Positions 35,338-45,033 of a stretch of DNA of 64,000 bases are shown here, in pieces. Position 1 is the stretch's first letter. The number at the start of each line of letters is the position of its first letter. The notes under the pieces were generated by a model. That model ran no database searches. It saw only the letters and a list, made by a program, of their open reading frames with translations, and had not been told where the DNA came from. The stretch lies in contig NZ_CP041767.1 of assembly GCF_022026395.1 (NCBI RefSeq), forward strand, positions 1,933,501-1,997,500, written 5' to 3'. Source of the DNA: Brevibacillus brevis (lineage in GTDB: Bacteria > Bacillota > Bacilli > Brevibacillales > Brevibacillaceae). The position numbers were made by a program, and so were the translations under genes.

Positions 35338-35922
35338 ATGAGGGACGAGCGGAGGCTGTTTACGCATCAGACAGACCAACTGCTGACCGTTCTGAACAGG
35401 CAGCGGCATGACTGGTTGAACCATGTTCAGGTTCTGCTCGGCTATTTGCATTTGAACCGTACTGAACAAGGAGAGGCCCATTTGAAGCGCATCGCACAGA
35501 TGGCGATGCAGGAATCGATGGTGGCCCGATTGAATAGCTCCTTGTTGTCCGTCTTCTTCTTGACATTTAACGCACTGAACAATGAATTGCTTTTAGAAGT
35601 AGACGTGTGCAATCATGTGGATCTCACGCGAGTAGTTTTGAACGAGCAAGACTTGTTTCAGTTGGTGTCAGAGATATTATGCACAGTGAACGATCATGTA
35701 GACCAGAGTGGATACGAAGCAGCCAGCATGCAAGTGAGCTTGCAGATGGATGAGCGTGGCGTTCATTTTCGTTTTGACCTGGCCGGTGTACTTCGTGCAT
35801 CGGGAATGGAAGAATTGGAAAAGCTGATACGTAAAAGCGAACAGAGTACGGTGGAGGTCACCGAGTGGATACATACGGAAGAAGAATGGGTCCTGAAATT
35901 GGTGGTTCCATTCGCGGAATGA
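35338..35922 (+). CDS. spo0B: Sporulation phosphotransferase Spo0B
   Basis: Spo0B relays phosphate from Spo0F to Spo0A. The 194-residue protein has a four-helix-bundle N-terminus with the phosphorylated histidine in [16 protein letters not shown] (His24 from this start), followed by a degenerate GHKL-like C-terminal domain without ATP-binding boxes. The Bacillus sequence around this histidine is LRHDWMNKLQ. The ATG at 35338 has GGGTGA upstream; ATG at 35302 lies too close to the TACAAT -10. It precedes obg by 13 bases, as in Bacillus. Confidence 0.88.
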   Translation: MRDERRLFTHQTDQLLTVLNRQRHDWLNHVQVLLGYLHLNRTEQGEAHLKRIAQMAMQESMVARLNSSLLSVFFLTFNALNNELLLEVDVCNHVDLTRVVLNEQDLFQLVSEILCTVNDHVDQSGYEAASMQVSLQMDERGVHFRFDLAGVLRASGMEELEKLIRKSEQSTVEVTEWIHTEEEWVLKLVVPFAE

Positions 35923-35935
35923 AAGAGGTGACACC

Positions 35936-37213
35936 ATGTTTGTCGATCAGGTAAAAGTATATGTAAAAGGCGGGGACGGTGGTAATGGAGCCGTCTCCTT
36001 TCGCCGGGAGAAGTACGTACCGCTGGGTGGTCCAGCGGGTGGAGATGGTGGTCAAGGTGGAGATGTCGTATTTGTCGTGGATGAAGGTCTGCGTACACTG
36101 GTAGATTTCCGCTATCAACGACATTTCAAAGCACCTCGCGGAGAGCATGGCCGCAACAAATCTCAGCACGGAGCAGGCGCGGAAGATATGGTCGTGCGCG
36201 TGCCACCGGGAACAACTGTCATTGATGATGATACCAAAGAAGTAATTGCCGATCTCGTGGAGCAAGGACAACGTGCTGTGATCGCAAAAGGCGGACGTGG
36301 TGGACGAGGCAATATTCGTTTTGCCAACTCTTCGAATCCAGCTCCACACATCTCGGAGAACGGTGAGCCAGGTCAAGAGCGTTACATTGTCATGGAGCTC
36401 AAACTGATTGCAGATGTGGGCTTGGTTGGTTATCCGAGTGTAGGAAAGTCCACGCTGCTGTCCAGTGTAACAGCTGCGAAGCCAAAAATTGCGGCGTACC
36501 ACTTTACGACGCTGACACCGAACCTGGGTGTTGTGGATTTGGGGGAGCAGAGCTTCGTCATGGCTGACTTGCCAGGATTGATTGAAGGCGCGCATGAAGG
36601 TGTAGGCCTTGGTCATCAATTCCTGCGTCACGTAGAGCGTACACGCTTGATCGTCCACGTGATTGACATGGCAGCGGTTGATGGACGCGATCCATACGAG
36701 GATTATTTGCAGATCAACCGAGAGCTGACGATGTATAACCTCAAGCTCGAAGATCGTCCGCAAATTGTAGTCGCGAACAAAATGGAATTGCCAGAAGCAG
36801 AGGAAAACCTGCGTATTTTCAAGGAAAAAGCTCCAGATGTGAAGGTGTACGAAATCTCTGCTGCAACCCGTCAAGGCGTACAAGAACTGATGTATGCGAT
36901 CGGGGATACCTTGGCGACGATTCCGGACAAGCCTGCTGTAGAGGAAGTTGCGGAAGTGGAAGAGCGCGTGGTCTTCCGAGCAGAAAAAGAACCAGAGGCA
37001 TTCGAGATTACGCGTGATAATGATGTGTTTGTCGTCAGCGGTGAAAAGATCGAGAAACTCGTACGCATGACGAATCTGAACAGCTATGATGCAGCCCAGC
37101 GTTTTGCAAGACAAATGCGCAGTATGGGTGTAGATGATGCTCTGCGCAAGCTAGGAGCAAAAGACGGGGATACCGTTCGGATCGGCAAATTAGAGTTTGA
37201 CTTTGTGGAGTGA
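35936..37213 (+). CDS. obg: Obg family GTPase, ribosome assembly and stress
   Basis: Obg (CgtA) is an essential GTPase that associates with the 50S subunit and, in Bacillus, is needed for SigB activation and sporulation. The 425-residue protein has a glycine-rich Obg fold ([20 protein letters not shown]), G1 [10 protein letters not shown]3 [11 protein letters not shown]4 NKME, and a C-terminal OCT domain (residues about 345-425). ATG with GAAAGAGGTG upstream. Its TGA overlaps the leader of a PilZ-domain gene. Confidence 0.97.
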   Translation: MFVDQVKVYVKGGDGGNGAVSFRREKYVPLGGPAGGDGGQGGDVVFVVDEGLRTLVDFRYQRHFKAPRGEHGRNKSQHGAGAEDMVVRVPPGTTVIDDDTKEVIADLVEQGQRAVIAKGGRGGRGNIRFANSSNPAPHISENGEPGQERYIVMELKLIADVGLVGYPSVGKSTLLSSVTAAKPKIAAYHFTTLTPNLGVVDLGEQSFVMADLPGLIEGAHEGVGLGHQFLRHVERTRLIVHVIDMAAVDGRDPYEDYLQINRELTMYNLKLEDRPQIVVANKMELPEAEENLRIFKEKAPDVKVYEISAATRQGVQELMYAIGDTLATIPDKPAVEEVAEVEERVVFRAEKEPEAFEITRDNDVFVVSGEKIEKLVRMTNLNSYDAAQRFARQMRSMGVDDALRKLGAKDGDTVRIGKLEFDFVE

Positions 37214-37221
37214 CAAAAACC

Positions 37222-37887
37222 ATGATTGATATCCCATCACTGAACCCATTTTTGGGGGATAAACGACTCCAACGCGGTGCGACGCTACCGCTAATCATCT
37301 CCAAGCAGGTGAAGACACCTGTCCAAGTTTTGGTTGAACATGCAAAGGGCAGTTATCTCGTCGTTTCGTATGAGATGAAGCCTGAAACAAAAGCAGAGCT
37401 TCTCGGATCAACTGTGCGCATTCGTTGGGAGACGGATGCGGCAGTGAACACTATTGATTTGGAAGTAGTTTCGGAGCAAACGCTTTGGCCGATCAAGCTT
37501 TTAGGGATGATTCCGATTAGTGTAGGGGTAGAAATTACACAAAAGCGCAAGCAGGATCCCATCTCCCCAGATCTCGGTATTTCTGTCCCTTACAAGGTGA
37601 TGGGAGCTAGACCGATCGAAGAAAAAGGCGAGGCAGTGTTGCTGAAATTCTCTCCAACCCGTCTTGTTTTGGGAACGGACGGTTATGTGTCAAAGGGCGA
37701 TTTTCTCCATTTGTCTTTCAAGATACCGAAGCAAGCGCAGGAGATCGTCATGATGGCGAAAATCGTGGAAAAAACGTTCCAGGACAAGCAATCAATCATT
37801 GAATTAATCTTTACGGATATTAATGAGAAGCACCATGAAATCATCAAAGATTACTATAAAAGGCTCTCAACTACCGCTTCTTCCTAA
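37222..37887 (+). CDS. PilZ-like domain protein downstream of obg
   Basis: A 221-residue protein with two beta-rich halves, as in YcgR/YpfA-type proteins. The first (residues about 10-95) resembles a PilZN domain (LPLIISKQVKTPVQVLVEHA). The second (about 110-215) resembles PilZ. The c-di-GMP motifs are degenerate: TQKRKQD in place of RxxxR, and SPTRLVLGTDG in place of D/NxSxxG, so ligand binding is doubtful. ATG at 37222 has GGAG 11 bases upstream; GTG at 37210 overlaps the obg stop. The eight-base spacing indicates co-expression with obg. The terminator overlaps its end. Confidence 0.65.
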   Translation: MIDIPSLNPFLGDKRLQRGATLPLIISKQVKTPVQVLVEHAKGSYLVVSYEMKPETKAELLGSTVRIRWETDAAVNTIDLEVVSEQTLWPIKLLGMIPISVGVEITQKRKQDPISPDLGISVPYKVMGARPIEEKGEAVLLKFSPTRLVLGTDGYVSKGDFLHLSFKIPKQAQEIVMMAKIVEKTFQDKQSIIELIFTDINEKHHEIIKDYYKRLSTTASS

Positions 37888-37903
37888 GGAAGCGGTTTTT
37901 TTC
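37873..37903 (+). terminator. Intrinsic terminator of the spo0B-obg-pilZ unit
   Basis: ACCGCTTC (37873-37880) pairs with GAAGCGGT (37889-37896), followed by seven T. The stop codon of the PilZ-like gene lies in the loop. Confidence 0.9.
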
Positions 37904-38005
37904 CTTTGATGTTCCTGTGAAGAAGGTATATAGTAGTGTACATAGAGTTCTAAATCGAGCCTGTTCACTTTATGATTTGTTGTGTACGCTTTCCTGAATA
38001 AATAC

Positions 38006-38023
38006 TTGTGAAATCATTCACTT
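38006..38023 (+). promoter_or_regulatory. Rex-type operator 1 upstream of yjlC-ndh
   Basis: TTGTGAAATCATTCACTT closely matches the Rex consensus TTGTGAA-N4-TTCACAA. Rex is a redox repressor released by NADH and controls yjlC-ndh in Bacillus. Confidence 0.75.
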
Positions 38024-38054
38024 TTGATTATTCGAATCCGTTGTTTGCTTTACT

Positions 38055-38072
38055 TTGTGAAAAATGTTACAA
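38055..38072 (+). promoter_or_regulatory. Rex-type operator 2 upstream of yjlC-ndh
   Basis: TTGTGAAAAATGTTACAA has the Rex half-sites with two mismatches. The centres of the two sites are 49 bases apart. The rest of the 289-base gap is AT-rich leader. Confidence 0.65.
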
Positions 38073-38176
38073 ATAATTTTTTACCGGATTTTCAGGGAGA
38101 ATAGCGGCCGTTACTCGTTTGAACAGGCATCGAGAATGAAAGGCCTCTATTCCAAAGCAAAGGAGGACGTTTTTTT

Positions 38177-38632
38177 ATGTCTCAAACAACTACGCAACAA
38201 GCTCAAGCTGCTGCAGAAGTAGCAAGCACTGCTACTCTGGCACCAGCGCAGCAACAAGATGTACTGGATCAGCTGATGAAACCAGAAATCCAAGAGTCAC
38301 TGAACGTATTGGTGGCGAATCTGCCTAAATTGGCGGAACTGACAACTCTTTTGACCAAAACGTATGATTTGGTACAAACGGTTGCAAATGATCATGTATT
38401 GATCGACGACATCAAAGGTGGAATGGAAGAGTTCGTAAAACCGATCTCTGATAAAGCAAAGGGTATTGCCCAAGCAGCCATTGAAGCCAATGACCGTGTT
38501 CACGTAGAAGAGTCTACGATCGGTTTGTTCGGTATTCTCAAAATGCTCAAAGATCCGCAAGTACAAAAAACATTGCGTTTCGCACAAGCATTCTTGGAAG
38601 TAACAGCAGAACGTCAACAACAAAAACGCTAG
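38177..38632 (+). CDS. yjlC: DUF1641 protein YjlC
   Basis: A 151-residue DUF1641 protein (VLDQLMKPEIQESLNVLVAN and STIGLFGILKMLKDPQVQKT). In Bacillus yjlC is co-transcribed with the NADH dehydrogenase gene ndh (yjlD) under Rex control; the same order and the upstream Rex-like sites are seen here. Function is unknown, though a role in membrane attachment or assembly of Ndh is plausible. ATG follows AAGGAGG. Confidence 0.88.
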   Translation: MSQTTTQQAQAAAEVASTATLAPAQQQDVLDQLMKPEIQESLNVLVANLPKLAELTTLLTKTYDLVQTVANDHVLIDDIKGGMEEFVKPISDKAKGIAQAAIEANDRVHVEESTIGLFGILKMLKDPQVQKTLRFAQAFLEVTAERQQQKR

Positions 38633-38674
38633 TTTTTTTATTATGGAATGGAAGACAAGGACGGAGGATTGGGC

Positions 38675-39853
38675 ATGGCGAAGCATATTCTGATTCTAGG
38701 CGGCGGTTATGGCGGTTTGCTCAGCGCATTGACTGCACGTAAATACATGACGGCTGAAGAAGCGTCGATCACGGTGGTAAACCGTTTTCCTACTCACCAA
38801 ATCATTACGGAACTGCACCGCTTGGCAGTAGGAAACCTGTCTGAACAAAACGTAGCGCTCCCTCTGGAAAGATTGCTGCGTGGCAAAGAGATTAACCTCG
38901 TAGTAGACACGGTAGAAAATATTGGTCTCGATTCCCAACGCGTAACACTGGCGAGCGGCGAGTCCATCAAATACGATGCTTTAGTTATTGCGCTGGGTAG
39001 TGAAACCGCATTCTTCGGAATCCCGGGCCTGCAAGAGTACAGCTTTACACTGAAGTCGGTAGAAGAAGCAAATCGTCTGCGCGCACACCTCGAAGAGCGC
39101 GTGATTGAATACAAGACAAGCAAAAATAAAGCAGATGTTACCTTCGTTGTAGGCGGTGGCGGTCTGACAGGTATCGAGCTTGTTGGGGAATTCGCTGATA
39201 TGTTGCCAAATTTGTGCCACAAACATGGCGTAGACTTTGCAGACGTATCCATCTATTGCGTAGAGGCAGGTCCATCCATTTTGGCTGGTTTTGCTCCTGA
39301 CCTGGTTGAGCGTGCGAAAACGAGCCTGGAAAAACGTGGCGTTCAATTCCTGACAGGCGTACCTGTAACGGAAATGAAAGAAATCACAGTTTGCCTGAAA
39401 GATGGCGGTACCATTGAAACCAAAACAATGGTATGGACTGGTGGCGTACAAGGCAATCGCGTAGTAGCTGAGTGCGGCGTGGAAGTAAACCGCGGGCGTG
39501 CAACTGTTACAGAATTCCTGCAATCCACTTCTCACCCTGATGTATTCCTTGCAGGTGACAGTGCGGTTGTAATGGGGCCAGAAGGTCGTCCATTCCCTCC
39601 GACTGCCCAACTGGCATGGCAAATGGGCGAAGTAGTAGGTCACAATCTCTTCGCGCACTTCAACGGCACCAAAATGGATACCTTCAAACCGGTATTCTCC
39701 GGTACACTGGGTAGCCTGGGCCGTAAAGACGCAATCGGAACAATCGGTGCAAGCCAACTGAAGCTCAAAGGCTTGCCAGCAACCTTGATGAAAGAAGCGA
39801 GTAACGTTCGTTACTTGACTCATATCAACGGTCTGTCCTCTTTGGCATACTAA
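38675..39853 (+). CDS. ndh: Type II NADH dehydrogenase
   Basis: A non-proton-pumping NADH:quinone oxidoreductase on the inner face of the membrane. The 392-residue protein has an FAD-binding motif GGGYGGLLSALTARKY, an NADH-binding motif VVGGGGLTGIELVGEF, and LAGDSAVVMGPEGRPFPPTA near the second flavin site. The ATG at 38675 has GGAGG upstream. It ends with a strong terminator. Pairing with yjlC matches the Bacillus Rex-regulated operon. Confidence 0.96.
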   Translation: MAKHILILGGGYGGLLSALTARKYMTAEEASITVVNRFPTHQIITELHRLAVGNLSEQNVALPLERLLRGKEINLVVDTVENIGLDSQRVTLASGESIKYDALVIALGSETAFFGIPGLQEYSFTLKSVEEANRLRAHLEERVIEYKTSKNKADVTFVVGGGGLTGIELVGEFADMLPNLCHKHGVDFADVSIYCVEAGPSILAGFAPDLVERAKTSLEKRGVQFLTGVPVTEMKEITVCLKDGGTIETKTMVWTGGVQGNRVVAECGVEVNRGRATVTEFLQSTSHPDVFLAGDSAVVMGPEGRPFPPTAQLAWQMGEVVGHNLFAHFNGTKMDTFKPVFSGTLGSLGRKDAIGTIGASQLKLKGLPATLMKEASNVRYLTHINGLSSLAY

Positions 39854-39863
39854 TCGAATCAGG

Positions 39864-39895
39864 AAAACCCGGGATGAAAATGTCCCGGGTTTTTT
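39864..39895. terminator. Strong terminator after ndh
   Basis: AAAACCCGGGA (39864-39874) pairs with TCCCGGGTTTT (39883-39893), followed by T. The A-rich left side can also serve the opposite small gene. Confidence 0.93.
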
Positions 39896-39903
39896 GTGTT
39901 TGT

Positions 39904-40056
39904 TTATCCGTTTCCGCTGGGATCTTCAATCACGTTTGGGGATTGGGCCATCTTTTTGCCCCGCATGTCATTGCCAAACTGATCGAGACTGCTTGGCTTA
40001 CCTGCTGGGTGATTGTTACGACGCTCCGATTTATCTGACTTTCCACGTCCGGCCAT
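39904..40056 (-). CDS. Small basic 50-residue protein, unannotated type
   Basis: A 50-codon frame starting MAGRGKSDKSERRNNHPAGK and ending in IEDPSGNG. The ATG is preceded by GGAGGAGGTGA seven bases upstream, a very strong ribosome binding site, and the frame ends just before the shared ndh terminator. The product is hydrophilic and basic, without a signal or membrane segment. It is similar in character to small acid-soluble or spore-core proteins, but I recognise no family. The function is unknown. The 185 bases between its start and thrR hold divergent promoters. Confidence 0.72.
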   Translation of the reverse strand: MAGRGKSDKSERRNNHPAGKPSSLDQFGNDMRGKKMAQSPNVIEDPSGNG

Positions 40057-40167
40057 TTGCCTTTCACCTCCTCCATACGATACGCATTATTGTGCGCGAA
40101 GAAGCCTCCTCTCATGTAATTAAAGTAAACCAAATATGATCCGATGAAAAAAAGTGACGGATAAGGA

Positions 40168-40196
40168 TTGTCACATGAGATGCTTTCCGTTATAAT
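40168..40196 (+). promoter_or_regulatory. SigA-type promoter of thrR-hom-thrCB-pheA
   Basis: TTGTCA (40168-40173), 17-base spacer, TATAAT (40191-40196). Confidence 0.85.
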
Positions 40197-40241
40197 GTCC
40201 TCTATGAAGAAACAACTGTTTTTCTCAGGAGGACACAACGC

Positions 40242-40685
40242 ATGAAAAAGGAAGAAAAATTCTACTTGATTCGATCTGACATCCTGCCAGAATCGATTGC
40301 CAAAACGATTGAAGCCAAGAAGATGCTGGAATCCGGCGAAGTGGATACCGTGAATGAAGCGGTTGAACGGGTAGGATTGAGCCGCAGTGCTTTTTATAAG
40401 TACAAAGATGGCATTTTTCCGTTCAATGCGATGATGAGCGAAAAAATTATGACGTTTACTTTCTCTTTGGATCACATGTCAGGTTACTTGTCCAAAGTGC
40501 TCACATATGTAGCAGATCAAGGTGGAAACGTTTTGACCATCAATCAGACGATTCCACTTCAAGGGATTGCTACCATATCCATGTCAGTCGATATGGCTAA
40601 TCTTCGCGTATCTAGCACGGAGTTTTTGGATAGCTTGCAGCTGATCCCGGGCGTTCGCAAAGCGATGATCGTCGGTAGAGGCTAA
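40242..40685 (+). CDS. thrR: ThrR (PheB/UPF0735) ACT-domain regulator
   Basis: A 147-residue protein with an N-terminal helix-turn-helix (DTVNEAVERVGLSRSAFYKY) and a C-terminal ACT domain (ISMSVDMANLRVSSTEFLDS). The Bacillus homologue, formerly called PheB, was shown to be ThrR, a repressor of the threonine genes. Here it lies directly upstream of hom-thrC-thrB-pheA, which fits that role and suggests autoregulation of its own operon. ATG with AGGAGG upstream. Confidence 0.9.
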   Translation: MKKEEKFYLIRSDILPESIAKTIEAKKMLESGEVDTVNEAVERVGLSRSAFYKYKDGIFPFNAMMSEKIMTFTFSLDHMSGYLSKVLTYVADQGGNVLTINQTIPLQGIATISMSVDMANLRVSSTEFLDSLQLIPGVRKAMIVGRG

Positions 40686-40722
40686 GTAAAAAACAATCAA
40701 AGAAAAGGCAGGGGAGAGAGAC

Positions 40723-42024
40723 ATGGAGAAGCAGAGCATTAAATTGGGGTTAATGGGTTTTGGAACAGTCGGGACTGGTGTCGTGCGCATTATCCAAGCC
40801 CATCAGGAGGATTTACAAAAGCAAACAGGCCTCAGTATTGAGGTTTCCCGTATTCTAGTTCAGGATGCGGAAAAATCTCGTAATATTCCATCCATGGAGA
40901 GCGCGCTGACCACTGACCCTGCTAGCCTTTTGGATGATCCAGAAATTGAAGTCATCGTAGAAGTGATTGGCGGCATTCACCCTGCAAAGGAATACATTTT
41001 GGGCGCACTCGAACGAGGCAAGCACGTAGTAACAGCCAACAAAGATCTGATGGCGTTGCACGGAGCCGAAATTTTAGAGAAAGCGCAAGAAAAGGGCTGT
41101 GACGTTTTCTACGAGGCGAGTGTAGCAGGTGGAATACCGATCTTGCGTGCGTTAGTAGAAGGGTTCTCCTCAGACCGTATCGAGAAAATGATGGGGATTG
41201 TCAACGGAACAACCAATTACATCATGACCAAAATGAGCAAAGAGGGCGCAGAATACAGCGAGGTTTTGAAAGAAGCGCAAGCACTGGGCTATGCGGAGCA
41301 GGACCCAACCTCCGACGTGGAAGGCTTTGATGCCGCCCGCAAAATGGCGATTCTGGCAACGCTGGGCTTCCGTGTACCGATGAAGCTCGAAGATGTAGAC
41401 GTAAAAGGGATCAGTTCCGTGAGCAAGGAAGATATCGCCTATGGCAAGCAACTAGGTTATGAAATCAAACTGCTCGGACTGGCTCGTCGTGACGAAGAGG
41501 CGATTGAGGTAAGTGTGCAGCCGACTCTGGTTCCGAAATCTCATCCACTCGCTTCCGTAAATGGTGTCTTTAATGCCGTGTACGTACATGGGGAAGCGGT
41601 AGGAGAAACCATGTTTTACGGGCCAGGCGCAGGTGAATTACCGACTGCTACCGCCGTTGTGTCTGACCTGGTCACTGTCGTCAAAAACAGAAAGCTAGGA
41701 GTGAATGGACGCGGAATGGTTGCTCCATACAAAGAAAAAGTGCTGAAAGAAGACAGCGAAAAATTCTCTAAATACTTCCTGCGCATCGTAGTTGCAGATA
41801 AACGCGGTGTTCTTGCTCAAATTACGCAGCTGTTGGCTGACAAAAATATTTCCCTCGAGCAGGTCATTCAGCAACCGTTCAACAACGGTCGTGAAGCGGA
41901 GATTATCATGATTACACACCTGTCCTCAAAAAGTGACATGGATGCGGTACTGGCTTACATGGAACAGATGGATATCGTATCAACTGTGCAGAGCTGCTAC
42001 CGTGTAGAAGGGGGAGACAAATAA
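40723..42024 (+). CDS. hom: Homoserine dehydrogenase
   Basis: Reduces aspartate semialdehyde to homoserine, the branch to threonine and methionine. The 433-residue protein has an N-terminal NAD(P)-binding motif [10 protein letters not shown], the catalytic region [18 protein letters not shown] and [11 protein letters not shown], and a C-terminal ACT domain ([20 protein letters not shown]) expected to bind threonine. ATG with GGGGAGAGAG upstream. Its stop overlaps the thrC ATG. Confidence 0.97.
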   Translation: MEKQSIKLGLMGFGTVGTGVVRIIQAHQEDLQKQTGLSIEVSRILVQDAEKSRNIPSMESALTTDPASLLDDPEIEVIVEVIGGIHPAKEYILGALERGKHVVTANKDLMALHGAEILEKAQEKGCDVFYEASVAGGIPILRALVEGFSSDRIEKMMGIVNGTTNYIMTKMSKEGAEYSEVLKEAQALGYAEQDPTSDVEGFDAARKMAILATLGFRVPMKLEDVDVKGISSVSKEDIAYGKQLGYEIKLLGLARRDEEAIEVSVQPTLVPKSHPLASVNGVFNAVYVHGEAVGETMFYGPGAGELPTATAVVSDLVTVVKNRKLGVNGRGMVAPYKEKVLKEDSEKFSKYFLRIVVADKRGVLAQITQLLADKNISLEQVIQQPFNNGREAEIIMITHLSSKSDMDAVLAYMEQMDIVSTVQSCYRVEGGDK

Positions 42025-43106
42025 TGGTTTCTAATCGACAGTCTGGCATTCTGGCACGTTACCGGGAATTTCTCCCGATCACGGAAAAAACTCCGCTGGT
42101 CAGCTTGCATGAAGGAAATACACCCCTCATCCATGCTCCAAACCTTTCCAAACAATTGGGGGTAGAGCTGTACGTCAAGTACGAGGGGCTCAATCCGACC
42201 GGCTCTTTCAAAGATAGAGGCATGGTCATGGCTGTAGCCAAAGCGGTAGAAGAGGGAAGCAACACAATCATGTGTGCTTCGACGGGGAATACATCAGCAG
42301 CAGCTGCGGCGTATGCGGCACGCTCAGGTTTGCGTTGTATCGTCCTGATCCCGAACGGCAATATCGCACTGGGCAAGCTGGCACAGGCCATCGCTTATGG
42401 TGCAGAAGTCATCGCGATTGACGGTAATTTTGATGAAGCGCTCGATATCGTTCGCGAAATTACAGCGAAAGAGCCGATTACACTCGTGAATTCCGTGAAC
42501 CCTTACCGGATCGAAGGACAAAAGACTGCGGCATTTGAAGTATGCGATGCGCTGACGGACGCACCTGACATTTTGGCTATTCCGGTTGGTAACGCAGGTA
42601 ACATTACAGCCTACTGGAAGGGCTTCGAGGAATATTTCGCAGCCAAAAAATCGAGTCGCTTACCGAAGATGTACGGATTCCAGGCAGCAGGGGCAGCGCC
42701 GCTGGTTCATGGCGAACCCGTAGCCAACCCGGAAACGATTGCGACAGCGATTCGCATTGGCAACCCGGCGAGCAAGGATGGCGCTTTGAATGCCATTTCG
42801 AAATCAAGTGGTCTTGTCGATAGTGTAACGGACGAAGAGATTTTGCATGCCTATCATTTGCTGGCGAAGAGTGAAGGCGTGTTTTGTGAGCCTGCCTCGG
42901 CAGCATCGCTGGCTGGTATTATCAAACTGCATGAGGCTGGAAGGCTTCAACCTGGCAGCCAGATCGTGTGCGTGTTGACTGGAAACGGACTAAAAGATCC
43001 AAATATTGCTTTGAAGCTGGTAGGTGAAGAGCCGCGTTCAGTTCCGGCGACACATGAAGCTGTGATGGAGCTGGTTCGTCAAAGCGGGAGAGAATTTGTA
43101 TCATGA
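42024..43106 (+). CDS. thrC: Threonine synthase
   Basis: A pyridoxal-phosphate enzyme that converts O-phosphohomoserine to threonine. The 360-residue protein has the PLP lysine in [14 protein letters not shown] and the phosphate-binding [13 protein letters not shown]. The ATG shares a base with the hom stop (TAATG). Its end overlaps thrB by four bases. The operon order hom-thrC-thrB is the Bacillus one. Confidence 0.97.
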   Translation: MVSNRQSGILARYREFLPITEKTPLVSLHEGNTPLIHAPNLSKQLGVELYVKYEGLNPTGSFKDRGMVMAVAKAVEEGSNTIMCASTGNTSAAAAAYAARSGLRCIVLIPNGNIALGKLAQAIAYGAEVIAIDGNFDEALDIVREITAKEPITLVNSVNPYRIEGQKTAAFEVCDALTDAPDILAIPVGNAGNITAYWKGFEEYFAAKKSSRLPKMYGFQAAGAAPLVHGEPVANPETIATAIRIGNPASKDGALNAISKSSGLVDSVTDEEILHAYHLLAKSEGVFCEPASAASLAGIIKLHEAGRLQPGSQIVCVLTGNGLKDPNIALKLVGEEPRSVPATHEAVMELVRQSGREFVS

Positions 43107-44032
43107 ATGGACGGCGTGTAAAAGTAACCATACCGGCATCGACAGCGAATCTGGGACCGGGATTCGATGCGCTGGGAATGGCCTTCCAGTTGTATTCTGT
43201 TGTAGAAATGGAAATCAGTGATCATACGACAGTAGAGATGATGGGCAAGGAGCTGCAAGGAACACCGACGGACAAAAACAATCTTCTGTACAAAGTTGCG
43301 GCGGGATTGTTTCAAGAAGCAGGTCTCGCCATTCCTGAGCTCGCGATCCGTGCTTCCAGTGATGCCCCCCTGACAAGAGGATTGGGGAGCAGTGCGGCTG
43401 CGATTGTAGGTGCACTCGTAGCGGCCAACCATCTCGCTGGCGAACCGTTTACGCGTGAGCAATTGTTTGAAAAGGCAACCCGCCTGGAAGGGCATCCGGA
43501 TAATGCCGGAGCGTCGATGTTTGGTGGTATTATTGTTGCAACAATGCCGGAAGTACCAGGAGACCCCGTTCCTTATGTGCGATTTTCTGCCCCGGCGGGA
43601 TTGCAAACTCTCGTCGTGATCCCAGAATTCATGCTCTCGACAGAAAAAGCGCGGAACGTCTTGCCACAGGTGTACAGCAAAGAGGATGTTGTATATAATG
43701 TGGGTCATAGTAGTTTGCTAGTTGCTGCACTGGCACAAGGCAGACTCGACCTGATGGGACGGGCAATGTCGGATCGGCTGCATCAGCCGTATCGAGCAAA
43801 GCTTGTACCTGGCTTGAACGAAATCCTGGACAAAGCGACTGAACACGGGGCACTCGGGGCTGCTTTGAGCGGCGCTGGACCGACGATCCTCTGTTTCTTC
43901 TCTTCAGATGAAGAATTAGAGAAGCTACGTGCATTTGTGGACAGAGTGATGAAAGGGCACGACATCTCGTACCGCGTGATGATCTTGCAACCGGACGAAA
44001 ATGGCGTACAGGTAGAAATCCATCAGAGATAG
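43103..44032 (+). CDS. thrB: Homoserine kinase
   Basis: A GHMP-family kinase that phosphorylates homoserine. The 309-residue protein starts [20 protein letters not shown] and has the ATP-binding motif [20 protein letters not shown] and the third GHMP motif [15 protein letters not shown] overlaps the thrC stop (ATGA). It completes the threonine branch. Confidence 0.97.
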   Translation: MNGRRVKVTIPASTANLGPGFDALGMAFQLYSVVEMEISDHTTVEMMGKELQGTPTDKNNLLYKVAAGLFQEAGLAIPELAIRASSDAPLTRGLGSSAAAIVGALVAANHLAGEPFTREQLFEKATRLEGHPDNAGASMFGGIIVATMPEVPGDPVPYVRFSAPAGLQTLVVIPEFMLSTEKARNVLPQVYSKEDVVYNVGHSSLLVAALAQGRLDLMGRAMSDRLHQPYRAKLVPGLNEILDKATEHGALGAALSGAGPTILCFFSSDEELEKLRAFVDRVMKGHDISYRVMILQPDENGVQVEIHQR

Positions 44033-44054
44033 ACCATAGTGGATAGGAGTAGCC

Positions 44055-44918
44055 ATGGAGAAGAAACTTGCTTTTCTAGGACCGCGTGGAACGTTTACCG
44101 AAGAAGCAGCGCGTATCTTGTCGCTCGGACAAAAGCTATCTTTCGTTCCGTACCCAAGTATTATTGAAGTACTAGACGCTGTTTCCAAAAAGGAAGTGGC
44201 ATACGGTGTCGTACCGATGGAAAACTCCATTGAAGGAACGGTCAATTCTACACTGGATTGGCTCATTCACGAAGTAGATTTGCCTATTTTGGCGGAGCTT
44301 GCACTGCCCATTACGCAAAACTTGCTGGTGGCAAAACGAGAGCATCCATTGCCATTGTCCGCGATTACGAGAGTGCTGTCACATCCTCAAGCGATTGCGC
44401 AAAGTCACAACTTTTTGCGTGAGAATTTGCCAGAAGCAGCGATCGAAACGGTAAACAGTACGGCATTGGCTGCAAAAATGGTGAGTGAGCATCCAGAAGA
44501 GCCGTGGGCTGCTGTAGGTACTCGATTAAATGTAGAGATCTATCCATTGGAGTTTGCGCGTGAACAAATTCAAGATTATTCGAATAACTACACGCGATTT
44601 GTTCTCGTCGGTCTGGAAAGTCTTGATCTGCCGGTTTCCCGCAAGGAAAAGACGACGATACTGGTCACGCTGCCAGAAGATTTCCCGGGAGCATTGTATC
44701 AAGTGCTTGCTGCTTTTGCGTGGAGAAAGGTCAACTTGTCTCGCATCGAATCACGTCCGACGAAGAAAGCACTCGGAAGCTATTATTTTGTCATCGACAT
44801 TGAGCAGAAGATGGACGACGTCTTGTTGCCAGGGGCGTTTGCGGAGATTGAAGCCATTGGCTGTCAAGTTCGTCAGCTCGGGACATATCCATTTTATATG
44901 CATCAGACCAATTCCTAG
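44055..44918 (+). CDS. pheA: Prephenate dehydratase
   Basis: Converts prephenate to phenylpyruvate in phenylalanine synthesis. The 287-residue protein has the PDT domain start AFLGPRGTFTEEAA, the conserved segment GVVPMENSIEGTVNSTLDWL and NYTRFVLVG. A C-terminal ACT domain with LSRIESRPTKKALGSYYFVI is the phenylalanine-binding region. It is 22 bases after thrB with TAGGAG upstream; in Bacillus pheA follows thrR directly. Ends in a terminator. Confidence 0.96.
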   Translation: MEKKLAFLGPRGTFTEEAARILSLGQKLSFVPYPSIIEVLDAVSKKEVAYGVVPMENSIEGTVNSTLDWLIHEVDLPILAELALPITQNLLVAKREHPLPLSAITRVLSHPQAIAQSHNFLRENLPEAAIETVNSTALAAKMVSEHPEEPWAAVGTRLNVEIYPLEFAREQIQDYSNNYTRFVLVGLESLDLPVSRKEKTTILVTLPEDFPGALYQVLAAFAWRKVNLSRIESRPTKKALGSYYFVIDIEQKMDDVLLPGAFAEIEAIGCQVRQLGTYPFYMHQTNS

Positions 44919-44933
44919 AGGGATTGGTTTTTT
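44907..44933 (+). terminator. Intrinsic terminator after pheA
   Basis: ACCAATTCC (44907-44915) pairs with GGGATTGGT (44920-44928) around a four-base loop, followed by T. The pheA stop is in the hairpin. Confidence 0.87.
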
Positions 44934-45033
44934 CTTTTTCTGCTCTCTCCCAACAAAGGAATGGCGTCAAGGAGCAAAACGCCCATGACTGCATACGATG
45001 TTAGGGAGTTTGGTGCAAGGGAGGAGAAAAACA

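Noticed and set aside
35858..37114. 418-residue minus-strand frame opposite obg
   Set aside because: Obg has all G motifs on the plus strand; the opposite frame has no domain or start site.
38981..39823. 280-residue minus-strand frame opposite ndh
   Set aside because: Antisense to a complete Ndh with both nucleotide-binding motifs.
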